From Betaproteobacteria bacterium (GTDB lineage: Bacteria > Pseudomonadota > Gammaproteobacteria > Burkholderiales > SG8-41): a stretch of 19,394 nucleotides of DNA. The notes beneath the pieces were generated by a model. That model was given only the letters and a program-made list of their open reading frames with translations, did not search any database and had not been told where the DNA came from. The stretch spans positions 1 through 19,394 of the forward strand of contig JANYDM010000173.1 in the NCBI GenBank assembly GCA_025363575.1, in the 5' to 3' direction. The position numbers and the translations under genes were made by a program. This document shows, piece after piece, positions 17,619 to 19,394 of the stretch (its first letter is position 1; each line of letters begins with the position of its first letter).

Positions 17619-17954
17619 TCCTTGGGATTACGCAGACCGATGAGGTCTTCTGCATGCGCCTGTGCACCGCGTCGCCAGCCCTTCAATTTCGCTCTGCCTC
17701 TGCTGGCGCGAGTAATATCGCTGAATGTATTTAGTCAAGACTGGTCGTACTGTCCAATTGACATCGAGACGCTTCAGCAAGCACTCGCAGAATCGCCCCT
17801 GGAAGCGACCGGTCAAACCCCAGCCCAACTCAAACGTTGACTGAAGCAAAAGGGACATCCCTACTTTGGTTTGACAGACAGCGCACGCAGCTTGACGCGA
17901 GAACGCAGTGGGCGGAAGCTTGCGCATTCGAATTAATCAACGGGAGAAAAAATA
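17619..17954. other. 336-nt intergenic region without a recognisable gene
   Basis: Base composition drops to roughly half G+C, clearly below the flanking genes. AGACC-GATGA-GGTCT (17634-17648) is a 5-bp hairpin 16 nt after the GH94 stop, without a T-run, so only a weak terminator candidate. AGGGA-CA-TCCCT at 17851-17862 is a short palindrome. TTGACA at 17871-17876 matches a -35 box, but no acceptable -10 follows. Open frames on both strands (up to 99 codons) show no family pattern. GGGAG at 17942-17946 is the ribosome site of the next gene. Confidence 0.6.
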
Positions 17955-18911
17955 ATGCCACGCCACGCGATTGCTTTGTCGTCCGCCCTAAGTTGCGTTG
18001 CCGGATTGCTTGGCACGCCGGCTATCGGCCAGGATAGCGTCGAGGCGCATATGGCGGCGGCCAAGGCCGCGGCGGGAACGGAGTACGCGGGCGTGCTTGA
18101 GCGCTTATGCATTTCACCCGACAAGGGCCCGAACACAGCACCACCCGGGCCGCCCCCCGAGCGTTCGACCTGGCTCGCCACGCCGGTCAAGGTATTCGAC
18201 AATCTCTATTTCGTCGGCACGATCGAGCATTCGGCGTGGGCGGTGACGACTTCCGCCGGCATCATCCTCGTCGACACGATTTACGATTACACCACCGATG
18301 CCATCGTCGACGGCTTGAAGACACTCGGGCTCGATCCGGCTTCCATCAAGTACGCGATCGTCAGCCACGGGCACGGCGATCACGCCGGCGGCGCGCGCTA
18401 TCTGCAAGACCACTATGGCACGCGCGTTCTTATGTCCGCGGCCGATTGGAACCTCGTCGAGACCAGCGCGCGCGTGCCGGTGAAGCCCAGGCGCGACATG
18501 GTGGTTAGTGATGGCCAGCAGCTCACGCTCGGCGACACCACGGTCACGATGTATCTGACGCCGGGCCATACGCCGGGCACGATTTCAACGCTGATCCCGG
18601 TCAGGGACGGCGGCAAATCGCATCTGGCAGCGGAGTGGGGCGGCACGGCCTATAACTTTGTGCACACACCGGAGGCATTCCGCACTTATATCGCCTCGGC
18701 GGAACGCTTCTCCGGCATCGTGCGCAAGACCGGCGCCGACGTGTTGATCGCAAATCACACGAATTTCGACGGCTCGAAAACGAAGCTGCCCGCGATGCTG
18801 AAGCGTCGGTCCGGCGAGCCGCATCCGTACGTAATCGGCAACGACCGCGTTTTGCGCTATATGAAAGTCGCCGACGAGTGCGCCAAAGTACAGTTGCTGC
18901 AAACGAAATAG
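17955..18911 (+). CDS. exported metallo-beta-lactamase-fold hydrolase (subclass B3-like)
   Basis: 318 residues with a likely signal peptide: Arg3, a hydrophobic stretch about 6-20 and a probable cleavage near residues 23-26 (TPAIGQD), so it should act in the periplasm. SHGHGDHAGG at residues 137-146 is the HxHxDH zinc motif (His138, His140, Asp142, His143). TPGHTPGTIS at 202-211 gives His205, and IANHTNFDG at 265-273 gives His268. There is no obvious bridging Asp between them of the glyoxalase II type. The ligand set and order resemble subclass B3 beta-lactamases and their non-lactamase relatives. Activity on beta-lactams cannot be decided from sequence. GGGAG lies 8 nt before the ATG. A nitronate monooxygenase-like gene follows after 39 nt on the same strand. 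Confidence 0.9.
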   Translation: MPRHAIALSSALSCVAGLLGTPAIGQDSVEAHMAAAKAAAGTEYAGVLERLCISPDKGPNTAPPGPPPERSTWLATPVKVFDNLYFVGTIEHSAWAVTTSAGIILVDTIYDYTTDAIVDGLKTLGLDPASIKYAIVSHGHGDHAGGARYLQDHYGTRVLMSAADWNLVETSARVPVKPRRDMVVSDGQQLTLGDTTVTMYLTPGHTPGTISTLIPVRDGGKSHLAAEWGGTAYNFVHTPEAFRTYIASAERFSGIVRKTGADVLIANHTNFDGSKTKLPAMLKRRSGEPHPYVIGNDRVLRYMKVADECAKVQLLQTK

Positions 18912-18950
18912 ACGGTCGTGCGCATGCGACCACAATCAAGCGAGGCTGGC

Positions 18951-19394
18951 GTGACGTTGCAGAAACTTCTGGGCATTCATCTGCCTGTGATACAGGCGCC
19001 GATGGCGGGCGTGCAAACCAGCGCGCTGGCAATCGCGGTGTCCAACGCAGGTGGTCTGGGTTCGCTGCCATGTGCCATGCTGAGTGTCGATGCGATGCGT
19101 CAGGAACTCACCCTTATCAAGGCAGGCACGACGCGGCCCTACAACGTGAATTTCTTTTGCCATACACCGCCGACGCCTGATGCCGCGAGAACGGCGGCAT
19201 GGCGAGCGGCGCTGGCTCCGTATTACACCGAGTTCGGCATCGATGCGGCCGCTATTCCCGACGGGCCGGGGCGCGCGCCTTTCAGTGCCGAGTACGCCGA
19301 CGTGCTGAGTGAATTCAAGCCGCCGGTCGTGAGTTTTCACTTCGGGCTGCCCGCGCCTGCATTGCTTGACCGCGTGCGCGCGTGGGGCGCAAAA
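18951..19394 (+). CDS. nitronate monooxygenase-family flavoprotein, N-terminal part
   Basis: GTG at 18951 with GAGG 5 nt upstream opens a frame of 148 codons that is still open at the window end; family members are usually 320-360 residues. The start, LLGIHLPVIQAPMAGVQTSALA, then SNAGGLGSLPCAM, followed by NVNFFCH and VVSFHFGLP, is the characteristic opening of the PF03060 (NMO/2-nitropropane dioxygenase) TIM barrel with FMN. Such enzymes oxidise alkyl nitronates, although related enoyl-ACP reductase II and uncharacterised members share the fold. The C-terminal half with the FMN phosphate loop lies outside the window. It is probably co-transcribed with the metallo-hydrolase gene; no functional link between them is known to me. 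Confidence 0.9.
   Translation, partial: MTLQKLLGIHLPVIQAPMAGVQTSALAIAVSNAGGLGSLPCAMLSVDAMRQELTLIKAGTTRPYNVNFFCHTPPTPDAARTAAWRAALAPYYTEFGIDAAAIPDGPGRAPFSAEYADVLSEFKPPVVSFHFGLPAPALLDRVRAWGAK

Noticed and set aside
17871..17876. Exact TTGACA as a promoter of the metallo-hydrolase gene
   Set aside because: No acceptable -10 hexamer is found 15-19 nt downstream, so a promoter call is not supported.

Overview
The window is G+C-rich DNA with short intergenic gaps, frequent GTG starts and long antisense shadow frames. It looks like a Gram-negative proteobacterium, most likely a betaproteobacterium of the Burkholderiales type. That assignment comes from recalled similarity of the proteins, not from a marker gene, so it is tentative. 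I saw no rRNA, tRNA, CRISPR array, insertion sequence or phage gene.

Layout. (1) Positions 1-1231, minus strand: a two-gene catabolic-looking operon, a class II aldolase/adducin-family protein followed by a TauD/TfdA-type dioxygenase cut off by the window edge. (2) Positions 1503-9477, plus strand: a compact sugar-phosphate operon in the order zwf, tal, pgi, pgm, tkt. Gaps are 28, 12, -4 and 55 nt. (3) Positions 9614-13495, minus strand: a convergent operon reading from the right, made of a PF10091 'glucoamylase-family' protein, a MerA/dihydrolipoamide-dehydrogenase-like flavoprotein, and a short-form gnd. (4) Positions 13719-17618, plus strand, divergent from the PF10091 gene: a 1299-residue GH94 protein that looks like the C-terminal half of cyclic beta-1,2-glucan synthase (NdvB) without its glycosyltransferase. 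(5) Positions 17955-19394, plus strand: an exported metallo-beta-lactamase-fold hydrolase and the start of a nitronate monooxygenase.

How the genes may work together. Zwf and Gnd are two of the three oxidative pentose-phosphate steps; the lactonase is not in the window. Tal and Tkt rearrange the pentose phosphates. Pgi returns fructose-6-P to glucose-6-P. Pgm connects glucose-1-P to glucose-6-P. The PF10091 and GH94 proteins resemble the endo-beta-1,2-glucanase (GH144-like) and beta-1,2-oligoglucan phosphorylase activities. A phosphorylase would release glucose-1-P, the substrate of the Pgm encoded nearby. My main hypothesis is therefore a locus that phosphorolyses beta-1,2-glucan (or a related glucan) and feeds the product into an oxidative pentose-phosphate cycle. 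This is inference from gene content and order.

Two small-scale points stand out. tal and pgi are in the same reading frame, separated by one TGA and four sense codons, so they look like a split or unfused form of the known Tal-Pgi bifunctional protein. The class II aldolase ATG lies 2 nt downstream of a perfect extended -10 box, which suggests that translation really begins at a TTG nine codons further in.
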